A stretch of DNA of 64,000 nt from VYFG01 sp965221795 (lineage in GTDB: Bacteria; Pseudomonadota; Gammaproteobacteria; Arenicellales; Poriferihabitantaceae), in NCBI GenBank assembly GCA_965221795.1, contig OZ244914.1, positions 744,001 through 808,000 on the forward strand, in the 5' to 3' direction. A model generated the notes under the pieces. It ran no database searches, was not told the origin of the DNA, and saw only the letters and a program-made list of their open reading frames with translations. The position numbers and the translations under genes are program-made. The stretch's first letter is position 1; the number at the start of each line of letters is the position of its first letter. Below are positions 9,563 to 18,217 of the stretch, piece after piece.

Positions 9563-9758
9563 TACGATGTGCTAGGTACGGCTGCGTTCACGGGTCCCTG
9601 AGAGCGTCCACGTACGGAAAAGCCGGAACATAGGCCGGGGCCGAAAGTGGGGTGAAGCGTAACGAGGAGTCTTTCCTTTCGATACGACCTATACTGAAAA
9701 TTTCTCTTCCACTTATAATTTTATTATGATAACATTACTATAAGACTATGAAGAAAAA

Positions 9759-10883
9759 ATGGCACAAAAGAATACAATAGAGCAGGAATTCGTCCACTTG
9801 GCGCGCGTGGCCCTTTCCGAGCGGACTCAGGATGTTCAGATGCTTCTGCACAGGGTCGCAAGACGGCGCACGACAGACAGAGAGCTCGCCGAATCCCTGA
9901 TCGAGCTTCTGCGCGAGAACCCGACCCGTTCAACTCCGTTACGGCGTGATATCAGTGCCGCCTTACCGACAGATTCCGACACGCGCATCCATCTTTTGCG
10001 TATTGAGGAGACGCCCCACATTCCCTTTGAGCCGGTTTACTCGGAGGGGGTGCGGGTGGCGCTTGATCGCCTTGTGGAAGAGCGCAGGAGGGTCGAGGCG
10101 CTGATGCGGGCCGGCCTTGAGCCAACCCGAACCGCCCTTTTCACAGGTCCTCCAGGGGTCGGCAAGACCCTTGGTTCACGCTGGGTCGCGCGGAGCATCG
10201 GCTGCCCCCTAATGATACTGGATCTGTCGGCGGTCATGAGCAGCTATCTCGGTCGCACGGGCACCAATCTGCGACAGGTCCTGGAATACGCCAAATCCTG
10301 CAACTGCGTACTCCTGCTGGACGAGCTGGACGCCATCGCCAAGCGCCGTGACGATTCAGCGGAAATCGGCGAGCTCAAGCGTCTTGTGACGGTCCTGCTT
10401 CAGCAGCTCGATGACTGGCCATCATCCAGTCTCCTGATTACCGCGACCAACCACGCGGACCTGCTTGATCCGGCTGTGTGGCGGCGCTTCGAGCAACAGG
10501 TGCGTTTTGACCTCCCCGAAGCCGAAGCCGTGCGGGCGTTTCTCGGTAAATTGTTCGAGGATCCAGATTTGAAAACGAGGAAATGGATCGACATTCTATC
10601 GACCGCCTTCGCCGGCCGCTCGTACAGCGATATCGAGCGGGAGGTCACCCTTGCCAAACGGGCGGCGGCATTGGACGGCCAACCGCTTGATCAGCACCTC
10701 CCTTCCCTGATCTCACCGGAACGTCTGTCGCACCTGCCCCGACAGCAACGGACCGTTGTTGCCGCACAACTTGCGGGGAGCCGACTTGTGTCGCAGCGCA
10801 GGGCTCAAAAGATCACGGGCATCGCCCGCGACACCATCCGCAGTCACATTAAGAGGCGCGGCGATAAAAGGCAAAGGATCTAA
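9759..10883 (+). CDS. AAA+ ATPase, IetA-like
   Basis: A 374-residue AAA+ ATPase. Walker A GPPGVGKT is at 130-137, Walker B LLLDELDA about 185-192, sensor 1 TATNHAD about 228-234 and an arginine finger candidate RR at 242-243; the N-terminal 90 residues are helical. It ends three bases before a subtilisin-like protease gene, and this pairing is that of the IetAS anti-phage system (an incompatibility/defence locus first known from rhizobial plasmids). Presumably it recognises or unfolds a target for the protease; that is inference. The upstream DNA is AT-rich, unlike the GC-rich IS remnants before it. Confidence 0.85.
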   Translation: MAQKNTIEQEFVHLARVALSERTQDVQMLLHRVARRRTTDRELAESLIELLRENPTRSTPLRRDISAALPTDSDTRIHLLRIEETPHIPFEPVYSEGVRVALDRLVEERRRVEALMRAGLEPTRTALFTGPPGVGKTLGSRWVARSIGCPLMILDLSAVMSSYLGRTGTNLRQVLEYAKSCNCVLLLDELDAIAKRRDDSAEIGELKRLVTVLLQQLDDWPSSSLLITATNHADLLDPAVWRRFEQQVRFDLPEAEAVRAFLGKLFEDPDLKTRKWIDILSTAFAGRSYSDIEREVTLAKRAAALDGQPLDQHLPSLISPERLSHLPRQQRTVVAAQLAGSRLVSQRRAQKITGIARDTIRSHIKRRGDKRQRI

Positions 10884-10885
10884 GC

Positions 10886-13132
10886 ATGACACAACAGAAT
10901 TTCCTGCTGGGCAAGGGAGAGAGGCTGACAACCGATATTGTCGTCAAGTCGGGAGGAGGGCCCAAAGAGGAACCATACACCATTGCGGAGGCGCGGGATC
11001 GCCTCGCACCGATGGTGGCTGGCGCCGCCGCAGCGATTGACGGCCTGCCGGGGTTGGCCTGCCCAAAAGATGAGGCGGTCATATCCCTTACTCTCAATCC
11101 CGAATACATTGCCAAGTCTTACTACCCGGAAAACCTCCTTCAGAATGTCGGAATTGAGGTGGTGGGCAGTCGGCCGCGGTTAATCGCGCCCGAAAAACGT
11201 TCGCGGGACCGCGGTCCCGAAGCCACATTCACAACGGAACTGTTTGCCAGAGGAAAGCGTTCATCCATCCGGAACTGGGGTCGGGGTTTGCCATCTTGGT
11301 CAACCGAGCGTCTCGGTGCTAAAAATCTGCCTTCCATCGAGACGATCTCGGCACCCGCACCGGAAGACAAGATCAAGGGCCCGCTCCCTTCCAGTGGGTG
11401 TATCGTTCTGGAGGTTGTCTTTCACGCCAGTGAGCTGGAGATGGAAATGGGGTTGATGCGGGAGTTTGCCGTTTACCTAGACAGATTGGAAATTGATGCC
11501 CAATTTGGACGAGAGTTCTTTGCCAAGGGACTCTGTTTCCAGGCACTCAGCGCACCCGCGGAGCGGGCAAACGAGATCGCAACCTTTACCGGCGTCCGTG
11601 TGCTACGTCAGATGCAAGGCCTCCGTACATTGCGGCCACTGGTTCGCTCGTCCTTAATTCCGAACCAGAAATTCAGCCTGCCGGACGAACCACCAGTATC
11701 GAACGACGTCCGGGTCGTGATCTTTGACGGTGGTATACCGGAAGATCATCCACTCACCAAATGGGTAAAGCCAATTGAGTGTGACGGGGTGAAGCCTGCA
11801 TCGGACACCTATCTGGAGCATGGAGTTGGCGTGTCTTCGGCGGCGCTTTTCTCAAGCATTGAACCCAGAGAAAAACCGCCCCGCCCGTATTCCTTTCTTG
11901 ATCACTATCGTGTGGTCGATGATGATCCAGGTCGAGAGCCACATGATCGGCATGAGTTGTATGAAGTGCTGGAACGTATTGAGAGCGTCCTGGAAAGCCA
12001 GAATTATGACTTCATCAACCTGAGTCTTGGACCAAATGTTCCAATCGAGGATGACGAAATACATTCTTGGACGGCGGTACTGGATGAACGCCTCTCGCGC
12101 ATCTCAACGCTGGCGATGATCGCTGTCGGAAATAACGGTGAAGGGGACGCAATAGCTGGCCTTGACCGGATTCAGGTTCCCGCCGATTGTGTCAACGCCA
12201 TGGGAATCGGGGCATGTGATTCACCCGATGGCACTTGGAAGCGTGCGCCTTACAGTTCAAAGGGTCCAGGGCGCAGCCCCGGGCGAATCAAGCCTGACCT
12301 TGTGGAATTCGGGGGTGTCCTTAACCGTTCGTTTGTGGTCGTCGCTCACGACCCGCAGTTGGGACTCACGGCCACCAGCGGAACATCATTCGCGACCCCG
12401 AGCGCTCTGCGTCTTGGAGTCGGTGTCCGGGCGCATTTTGGAAGGAGTCTCAATCACCTCGCGATCCGGGCATTGCTCATTCACACCTGCGAACGCGGCG
12501 AGGAGGATTTTAAGGAAGTTGGATGGGGTCGTGTGGCCCGCGCCCTTGATGAGGTGGTCCTCTGTGACGATGACACGGTGCGCGTTGTCTACCAAGGGGA
12601 GATTTCTCCGGCGAAGCGTATCCGTGCTCTGATCCCGATCCCGTCAGGCCCAATCCCGGGGCTTGTGTCCATCACGTCGACAATCTGCTTTCAGCCCCAG
12701 ACCGACCCTCACCACCCCGGCAACTATACCCGTGCAGGGCTGGAGTTGACGTTCCGGCCCCATGACGGAAAATTTTCGCGCAATAACAAAGGCGCTAACA
12801 AGCAACTGCATCCCGATTCAGCAAGATTCTTTGGTTCAAAATCGCCCGGCACAACGGAATACGAATTACGCCGGGACGCTTGGAAGTGGGAAACCTGCCT
12901 GCATGGATCAAACCGAAAGCGCGGAAGCTCCCTGCGAAATCCGTGTTTTGACATCCATTACAATGCACGACTTGAGGGTCGGAACTTCACTCCAGAGGAT
13001 AAGCTCGATTACGCCATGGTTGTGACCGTCCGTGCCTCCGGAGTCACTGACCTTTACGATCAAATCGTCCGCCAGTATGCGGCCCACCTTGAGCCTCTTC
13101 GGCCAATTGCGGAAATTCCAATCCGAACATGA
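10886..13132 (+). CDS. Subtilisin-like (S8) serine protease, IetS-like
   Basis: A 748-residue intracellular S8 peptidase without signal peptide. The catalytic triad is readable: Asp281 in VVIFDGG, His312 in LEHGVGVSSA and Ser501 in SGTSFATPSA, with the oxyanion Asn in AVGNNGEG (about 416-417). The first 270 residues form a non-catalytic region and the last 200 a beta-rich C-terminal domain, as in IetS-type proteases. Start is three bases after the AAA gene, so the pair is one transcript. All key residues are intact, so the system may work even though it is surrounded by decayed elements. Confidence 0.87.
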   Translation: MTQQNFLLGKGERLTTDIVVKSGGGPKEEPYTIAEARDRLAPMVAGAAAAIDGLPGLACPKDEAVISLTLNPEYIAKSYYPENLLQNVGIEVVGSRPRLIAPEKRSRDRGPEATFTTELFARGKRSSIRNWGRGLPSWSTERLGAKNLPSIETISAPAPEDKIKGPLPSSGCIVLEVVFHASELEMEMGLMREFAVYLDRLEIDAQFGREFFAKGLCFQALSAPAERANEIATFTGVRVLRQMQGLRTLRPLVRSSLIPNQKFSLPDEPPVSNDVRVVIFDGGIPEDHPLTKWVKPIECDGVKPASDTYLEHGVGVSSAALFSSIEPREKPPRPYSFLDHYRVVDDDPGREPHDRHELYEVLERIESVLESQNYDFINLSLGPNVPIEDDEIHSWTAVLDERLSRISTLAMIAVGNNGEGDAIAGLDRIQVPADCVNAMGIGACDSPDGTWKRAPYSSKGPGRSPGRIKPDLVEFGGVLNRSFVVVAHDPQLGLTATSGTSFATPSALRLGVGVRAHFGRSLNHLAIRALLIHTCERGEEDFKEVGWGRVARALDEVVLCDDDTVRVVYQGEISPAKRIRALIPIPSGPIPGLVSITSTICFQPQTDPHHPGNYTRAGLELTFRPHDGKFSRNNKGANKQLHPDSARFFGSKSPGTTEYELRRDAWKWETCLHGSNRKRGSSLRNPCFDIHYNARLEGRNFTPEDKLDYAMVVTVRASGVTDLYDQIVRQYAAHLEPLRPIAEIPIRT

Positions 13133-13464
13133 GGCGACACTACTGCCCGCGGTGGTTTCTGAACGCCTCCACCTTCTCAAGAAAAAGTGATCGGTGGAAT
13201 TTTGGGGTATCATGTATATAATTCCTTTTTGTTGGATTATGGCTTATTCCCAGGATAAATGGTCCATAGAATCATAGTAGTTCTTTGGAGTCGAATGATG
13301 GATCAGTCATGGCCTCTTCCCCACCATTTGTGGTTCCTCGCCGCTTTCCAGATACTGCCTGATGGCATACTCAGACCAAGTGAGAAGCAGATCAGGCCAT
13401 CATCATGCATAAGGAGGATCATAACAAAAGGGACAATCAATGATTGAGAATCGAGAGTGGCATC
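13133..13464. other. Intergenic region with promoter-like box
   Basis: No gene recognised in about 330 bases between the protease and nnrDE. The box TATATAATTCC occurs at 13215-13225, identical to the one before bcp (886) and before the BrnT relic (19119). It is about 240 bases before the next start and its target is unclear. Confidence 0.4.
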
Positions 13465-14919
13465 TTGAGTAAGGTTTCGACGGCTCTGTATACCAATGCC
13501 CAGTCCCGGGAGTTGGACCGGATCGCTACGGAGAAACTGGGCATCCCTGGCCTGTCACTAATGAAACGGGCCGGGAAAGTGATATTTGACTACGTCATGG
13601 AAAAATATCCTGGTCTGTCGCCAGTAGTGGTTCTCTGTGGGGCGGGAAACAACGGAGGCGATGGGTATGTGGTAGCCAAGTTGCTGCATGAAGCTAGTAT
13701 TGCGGTACAGGTGCTCACTTCCGACGAACCCGCTACGGCGGATGCTAAGCAAGCCTATCGAGAATATGTATCAGCAGGGGGTTACGTGACAGACTGCAGT
13801 GCCGACGTACCCCAAGGAGCCGCCCTGCTGATTGATGCCATGTTTGGTGCAGGACTCTCGAGGCCTCTCGAAAAGCAATACGCCGCATTGGTCGAAGTAG
13901 TGAACCAAGGCTCTTACCCAGTGGTGGCGGTAGACCTTCCTTCCGGCTTGTCGGGTGATACCGGGAGCGCATTCGACCCCTGCATACATGCGGACCTGAC
14001 CATCACGTTTATTGGCCGAAAACTTGGTCAGTATACCGGTGATGGCCCGGACCACTGCGGCCAGCTTGTATTTGACAATCTGGGGCTTGATGCCTCCATT
14101 TATGAAACCGTCTCTCCGGTCGCTCATCTGACCAATGGCATGAGTGTGACTCCACGAATCAGGAACTCGCACAAGGGACAGTACGGCCACTTGATGATAG
14201 CGGGGGGAGAACCGGACATGCTTGGCTCCATTCTCTTGGCAGGACGTGCCGGCTTACGCGGTGGGGCCGGACTGGTCACACTGATCAGTCAGTCATCACA
14301 CCTTGGGCAAGTGCCATTTTTCCAACCGGAACTTATGACGCGCACCTCCCATTCCGGCATGCTGTCAACAGATCCATTCACCGGTGCAGATGCTGTGGTG
14401 TTCGGGCCGGGAGTCAAGGACAGTGATTGGAGTCACGACCTGTTCAGGAAGTTGACCACGGATAAATTTCCGGTGGTGCTGGATGCCGGAGCCTTGCATC
14501 TGTTAGCGGCAACACCCGACTATCATGAGAACAGAGTGTTAACTCCCCATCCTGGCGAAGCAGCAGCACTGTTAGGCTGTTCATCCCAAAAGGTGCAGTC
14601 AGATCGTCCGGCTGCCACGGCTGCGATTCAGCAAATCTACGGCGGGGTCTGTGTACTAAAGGGTGCCGGCACCATCATTCATTCCAATCAGGAGACTGAA
14701 ATATGTCCTCGGGGGAACCCCGGTATGGCATCAGCGGGTATGGGAGATGTTCTGAGTGGAATCATCGGCGCACTTCTTGCACAGGGATTGTCACCCTGGA
14801 ATGCAGCCCGGGAAGGGGTCTGGTGGCATGCCATTGCTGGGGATTGCGCTCGGGATGCTCTTGGTGAGCGATCACTACTTGCAACCGATGTCATAGAGCA
14901 CCTTCCCCTGATCGAATAG
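13465..14919 (+). CDS. nnrDE: Bifunctional NAD(P)HX epimerase / ADP-dependent NAD(P)HX dehydratase
   Basis: Repairs hydrated NADH and NADPH. The N-terminal YjeF_N epimerase domain (about 1-210) has LCGAGNNGGDGYVVAKLL and VDLPSGLSGDTG. The C-terminal ribokinase-like dehydratase domain has VLTPHPGEAAALLG, VLKGAGT and the NPGMASAGMGDVLSGIIGALLA motif. Length about 484, normal for the fused E. coli Nnr type. The start is uncertain: TTG at 13465 gives the expected short lead-in to ALYTNAQSRELD, with another TTG at 13444. In many gammaproteobacteria this gene sits beside tsaE, which is not present here. Confidence 0.93.
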   Translation: MSKVSTALYTNAQSRELDRIATEKLGIPGLSLMKRAGKVIFDYVMEKYPGLSPVVVLCGAGNNGGDGYVVAKLLHEASIAVQVLTSDEPATADAKQAYREYVSAGGYVTDCSADVPQGAALLIDAMFGAGLSRPLEKQYAALVEVVNQGSYPVVAVDLPSGLSGDTGSAFDPCIHADLTITFIGRKLGQYTGDGPDHCGQLVFDNLGLDASIYETVSPVAHLTNGMSVTPRIRNSHKGQYGHLMIAGGEPDMLGSILLAGRAGLRGGAGLVTLISQSSHLGQVPFFQPELMTRTSHSGMLSTDPFTGADAVVFGPGVKDSDWSHDLFRKLTTDKFPVVLDAGALHLLAATPDYHENRVLTPHPGEAAALLGCSSQKVQSDRPAATAAIQQIYGGVCVLKGAGTIIHSNQETEICPRGNPGMASAGMGDVLSGIIGALLAQGLSPWNAAREGVWWHAIAGDCARDALGERSLLATDVIEHLPLIE

Positions 14920-15058
14920 CTGATAAGATTCATGAATAAGTGATGGGTAAGAACCAAACAAGGCTTGGTCAAATTGGGGAATTAATATGGGACATCTTGG
15001 CATAATCCTAAAAATCTTGTGAATTCAGTTGTCGCAACTGGGGACTTACGATAGGCCC

Positions 15059-15277
15059 ATGCAGAATCTTCTTGACGAACTGACCGAACTGCTACAGTCT
15101 GAACAGGCGTTTATTTCAGACGGAGCAATCCTAAAGAACTCAGTAGTTGAAGCAACCCTGAAGATGGAAACAATCTTCCAGGGCCGGAACTACTCAGTGT
15201 ATGGACTTCCATTCTTCAATGATTCCGAAAACAGTAGTCAGAGATTCAGAGAGGCATTTGAAAAGTTCCTGAAGTAG
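15059..15277 (+). pseudogene. N-terminal relic of a type III R-M modification subunit
   Basis: A 72-residue ORF. Its first half (MQNLLDELTELLQSEQAF, then GAILKNSVVEATLKM) resembles the N-terminal domain of type III restriction-modification methylases (Mod), which continue for several hundred residues. Here the frame stops soon after, so only the N-terminal piece remains. The first 39 bases recur exactly at 19556-19594. Assignment rests on recalled family similarity and is tentative. Confidence 0.45.
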
Positions 15278-15537
15278 GCATGCATGGCGGAGACCAGAGG
15301 CTGAGATCAATACCCTCATAGGAACAGACTTGAGAACTTGCAGGCCATCTCCTCTTATGATGCCATCAAAGTCCAACGATGGTAGCAAGGCACGGGAAAT
15401 AGACTTCCTGCTTTTGCCTGATCAATTATCCATGCGACTGAATACTGAAGGATTTGTCTGATGCGACCAAAACAATTTCTGGCAGGCAATTGTTTAGTCA
15501 CGGGAATGAAGATGCGGCTGGGAAACAGCCCATGGCA

Positions 15538-15759
15538 TCAACGCTTTTCAGTGATCAGCACGCCGACCAGGGCACCGACGGCCGTTGACCCCAGGGCCAC
15601 GATGGATTGTGGTATTTCATTCTCTCCCAGTGCCCATGCTAGGCAGAACGACGCAACCAGGGAACCAAGAGCCGCCAGGGAGAGGGTAAAGACCACAACA
15701 CGGTAGATAGGCACGACTGTATTCGAGCTGTTGGGGCGAATCGGATTCCCCCCACTCAT
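15538..15759 (-). CDS. Small membrane protein, two predicted helices
   Basis: A 73-residue ORF with a polar N-terminus of about 18 residues and two hydrophobic segments, VVVFTLSLAALGSLVASFCLAWAL (given here by position, about 21-44) and the Ala/Val-rich stretch about 50-69, ending ITEKR. The pattern suits a small inner-membrane hairpin. I do not recognise the family. It lies between the R-M relic and HigBA in the accessory island. Confidence 0.45.
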   Translation of the reverse strand: MSGGNPIRPNSSNTVVPIYRVVVFTLSLAALGSLVASFCLAWALGENEIPQSIVALGSTAVGALVGVLITEKR

Positions 15760-15820
15760 GGTCGGGGTCTTGTTCAGTGTCCATCAGGATGACCGGGGAT
15801 TCAGGCCGGGAATGATAACT

Positions 15821-16111
15821 ATGGTTATTCGCTCTATACGCCATCGGGGATTACAACTGCTATTCGAAAAGAATTCCACACGGTTGTTGAGACAGGACCA
15901 GGTAGTACGTTTACGAACTGCTTTATTCTCACTGGAGGTCGCAGGGAACATTGAGGATTTCAACAATAATGCCATGCAAGGATGGCGGGTTCACCGGCTT
16001 TCAGGAGAACGCCATAATGAATGGAGTGTAGCCATATCAAAGAACTGGCGCATTACCTTTGAAGAATGTGATAATGAAATTGAGCGATTAAATTTGGAGG
16101 ACTACCACTGA
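15821..16111 (+). CDS. higB: HigB-type mRNA interferase toxin
   Basis: A 96-residue RelE/ParE-superfamily toxin of HigB type: starts MVIRSIRHRGLQLLFE, has the middle motif WRVHRLSGERHNEWSVAISKNWRITFEE and ends NLEDYH, all usual for HigB. It is expected to cleave mRNA on the ribosome unless bound by HigA. Its stop overlaps the HigA start (TGATG), the usual toxin-first HigBA order. A longer frame starts at 15731; the ATG at 15821 fits family length. Confidence 0.9.
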   Translation: MVIRSIRHRGLQLLFEKNSTRLLRQDQVVRLRTALFSLEVAGNIEDFNNNAMQGWRVHRLSGERHNEWSVAISKNWRITFEECDNEIERLNLEDYH

Positions 16112-16416
16112 TGACAAAAAGCGGAATAAAAATGGGAATGATGCCCCCACAACCTGGAGAAGTCATTCAGACTGAAATCCTAGAAGAACTGGGGTTGAGC
16201 GTTTCAGAGTCGGCCCAGATTCTTGGTGTCCGACGTGCGACTCTGTCGGATTTAGTCAACGGCAACTCCTCGCTATCTCCAGAAATGGCATTGCGGATTG
16301 AGAAGGCATTCGGACCTAGCATGGAGTTTCTACTCAAGATGCAGGCAATGCACGATGCAGGACAGATGCGGAAGCGCTTCAGCGAGGTAGACATTCAGCC
16401 TTATCAACCGAAATAA
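16111..16416 (+). CDS. higA: HigA-type antitoxin, XRE family
   Basis: A 101-residue helix-turn-helix antitoxin with the family motif HPGE-like PPQPGEVIQTEILEELGLSVSESAQILGVRRATLSDLVNG, followed by SLSPEMALRIEKAFG. It neutralises HigB and represses the operon. The start overlaps the higB stop by one base. Both genes look complete. Confidence 0.92.
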   Translation: MTKSGIKMGMMPPQPGEVIQTEILEELGLSVSESAQILGVRRATLSDLVNGNSSLSPEMALRIEKAFGPSMEFLLKMQAMHDAGQMRKRFSEVDIQPYQPK

Positions 16417-16609
16417 CCATATAGCACATTAATATTGGCTTCGACCGGGAAATCTCATTTTACAATACCCACACTGCTCCTACATACCCATTCACATGTA
16501 ATTGTGGAGTCTAATTGGCTTTTTGGTATTGCCTCAGTTTGAAAATCCGCCCGTTTGCCGGCTGAAATGGGTATAATCACCGGAATATCAATCTACTTTG
16601 GAGAGAAAG

Positions 16610-17253
16610 ATGAAACATTACCGTAACTCACCTCACCTCCCCCCCCCCCCCCCCCCCCCCCCCTCGCCAGACTGACGGCCCTCGCGGCCGCGATGACGCT
16701 CTTCCTGCTGTCGGCAGGAGCGGCGCAGGCGCAAACGCCTCCCAACTGCTGGTCTGGCATCTGCACCGTCTCGCTTGCATCTGTTTCACAGGTCGTGGAC
16801 GGCTGCGGCGAGCACGCCACGCCGGGCCGCATGAAGCTGATCCTGTCAAGCACCAACCCCAACGTGACGCGGCAGAGCTTCAATATCAACATAGGTTTGA
16901 TTAGCTCAGAAAATGATTTCGGCTCCACTTTCGCCGACTGGGAGTGGCGGACAGCGGCAATAGGCGGCAACCGGTGGCGCAACCCGGATTCGACAAACAA
17001 AATAAATTTCTCCGGCGGTGTGCTTGGCGAGAACATCATCGAAGTGCGCCCCAAGGCCGGGGCCCATGTCTGGACCAACCGCAACCCCCGCAATCCCAAT
17101 CAGGGCCCCGGCGAGTTGGTGATCCCGGTTTTCAGCCCGCCCGAGAACAACAATCAATGGACGAAAAGAGGCTCGGCCTACTTCCTGTTCACCGGCGGCA
17201 AGGGCTGCGCACGGGTCAACGAGGGGGGCGGGCTTCTCGGCGGCAACCAGTAG
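16610..17253 (+). CDS. Secreted protein gene, out of frame across a C25 tract (possible phase variation)
   Basis: An ATG at 16610, preceded by GGAGAG (about 16600-16605) and TATAAT (16572-16577), starts MKHYRNSPHL and enters 25 C (16639-16663). In the given sequence this frame stops at TGA 16673-16675. One frame over, the DNA after the tract reads LARLTALAAAMTLFLLSAGAAQA and QTPPNCW, a textbook signal-peptide core and cleavage site, then about 170 residues of a Cys- and Asn-rich exported protein ending at 17253. One added C (26) or two removed (23) joins start and signal peptide. Protein family not recognised. Either a contingency gene caught OFF or a homopolymer miscount. Confidence 0.6.
16639..16663. 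repeat. Homopolymer tract, C25
   Basis: Twenty-five consecutive C placed between the start codon and the signal-peptide core of an exported protein. Tracts this long mutate by slippage at high rate; they are also prone to sequencing error, so the exact count must be treated with care. Confidence 0.95.
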
Positions 17254-17375
17254 CCGGACGCACGACTGCCGCCGTCGCGTTTCAGAAGGCATACGGGGAC
17301 CAATGTGCCGTCAACAGGAACCGAGTTGGACAGCAGACCTCAGCTTTATGGTACTGGGGCGGCGGTAGTCGAAGC

Positions 17376-17482
17376 TTATGCCGCAGGTATTCCAGCGATC
17401 AGCACGCCGAGGATCGTAGTCGCTACCGCGATGCCGCCGAGGATCGCTAATTTAGCAGGGGGGGGGGGGGGGGGGTAATCAT
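17376..17482 (-). other. Possible short hydrophobic peptide frame across the G18 tract
   Basis: On the minus strand an ATG at 17482 (MIT) runs into 18 C (the complement of G18). In the given length it stops shortly after as LLN and stop. One frame over, the DNA after the tract encodes AKLAILGGIAVATTILGVLI and a short tail AGIPAA before a stop: a single hydrophobic helix. One added C would join them. No ribosome binding site is visible, so this may be coincidence. Confidence 0.25.
17458..17475. repeat. Homopolymer tract, G18
   Basis: Eighteen consecutive G, 794 bases downstream of the C25 tract. Together the two form an imperfect inverted pair (C-run left, G-run right) bounding a GC-rich segment that contains the body of the exported-protein gene. 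No other homopolymer of this length occurs in the window. Confidence 0.95.
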
Positions 17483-17656
17483 GGCAGTACATTAACATGA
17501 GCAATTCGGGAATTGCAACAATTTTTTGTCTTGCAATCTGAAATTTGCTGTACTATGTACTATCATTGGTGACACATGGGCCGCAGCACCTACGCTGCAC
17601 GAAGCGCGCCAGGTTCCCGAGACGTGCGTGACTCGAAAGAGTCTGGAACTATTGCC

Positions 17657-17750
17657 TAAATCAGGGCTTCGGCCTGTACCCGCATGGGGAGATTTTCCCC
17701 ATGTCGGGCGTTTGATGTCTCGCCATGTTTGTTTAACCCCAAATATGGAG
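17657..17750 (+). ncRNA. Structured leader RNA, copy 1 (DUF3577-motif-like)
   Basis: Three hairpins precede the ORF at 17759. P1 (17662-17676) is CAGGGC-TTCG-GCCTG; P2 (17679-17708) pairs CCCG with CGGG and encloses GGGGA-GATTT-TCCCC, with CAT/ATG also paired; P3 (17723-17748) pairs CCATGTTT with AAATATGG and overlaps the ribosome binding site GGAG. A second copy with compensatory changes lies at 18108. To my knowledge a DUF3577 RNA motif with stable tetraloops has been described upstream of DUF3577 genes; this looks like it. Likely a cis-acting translation control element. Confidence 0.65.
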
Positions 17751-17758
17751 AAATCATC

Positions 17759-18061
17759 ATGATATCAAACGAACCCAAAGAAGATGCGACAAGCATTACT
17801 GACGAACTGACTGCTGGACAGAAACTGCAGATGATCACTGAAATTGATCAACGGATCGAGAAAAGCGAAAACCGCGTGCTCGCGGCCATCGCCGAACTCA
17901 AGTCCGAATTGAGATCGGAGATCGGAGCCGTTAATGGCCGCGTCGATTCACTGAAGACGCTGATGATCTATACATTCACTGGCATTTTTGGTGTTTTCGC
18001 AGCGTTTTTTGCGGGGTATTCAGCCCTTGTGGTCTGGATGCTCAACAAACTGATCGCATAA
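17759..18061 (+). CDS. Small coiled-coil membrane protein behind leader RNA copy 1
   Basis: A 100-residue protein: acidic N-terminus, an amphipathic coiled-coil-like stretch (about 22-63, rich in Glu, Lys, Leu; e.g. IAELKSELRSEIGAVNGRVDSLK) and one transmembrane segment at about 67-93 (TFTGIFGVFAAFFAGYSALVVW). This form is common in phage- and ICE-encoded small membrane proteins. Family not recognised. It sits in the same leader-RNA context as the DUF3577 gene, implying shared control. Confidence 0.6.
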   Translation: MISNEPKEDATSITDELTAGQKLQMITEIDQRIEKSENRVLAAIAELKSELRSEIGAVNGRVDSLKTLMIYTFTGIFGVFAAFFAGYSALVVWMLNKLIA

Positions 18062-18078
18062 GTTCGTTTCCCAAATTC

Positions 18079-18101
18079 GCAACCCCTGAACAAGGGGTTG
18101 C
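18079..18101 (+). terminator. Hairpin after the small membrane gene
   Basis: GCAACCCC (18079-18086) pairs with GGGGTTGC (18094-18101), eight pairs with a seven-base loop, 17 bases after the stop. No T-run follows, so it may be a weak or rho-dependent terminator, or the outer part of the next leader RNA. Confidence 0.45.
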
Positions 18102-18107
18102 TATCCC

Positions 18108-18210
18108 AAATCAGGGGTCGATAGACCCTGTACCCGCATGGGGAGATTTTCCCCGTACGGGGGGTTCTTTCGTCTCTCCATGTTTTTCTTTTGACTTCGA
18201 ATATGGAGGA
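18108..18210 (+). ncRNA. Structured leader RNA, copy 2 (DUF3577-motif-like)
   Basis: Same three-hairpin plan as copy 1. P1 (18112-18130) is CAGGGGTC-GATA-GACCCTG: the stem pairs differ from copy 1 (GTC/GAC instead of GC/GC with TTCG) yet still pair. P2 (18133-18161) again pairs CCCG/CGGG around GGGGA/TCCCC. P3 (18178-18206) pairs CCATGTT with AATATGG and runs into GGAGG, the ribosome binding site of the DUF3577 gene at 18218. Conserved structure with changed bases argues for selection on the RNA. Confidence 0.68.
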
Positions 18211-18217
18211 ATCAACC

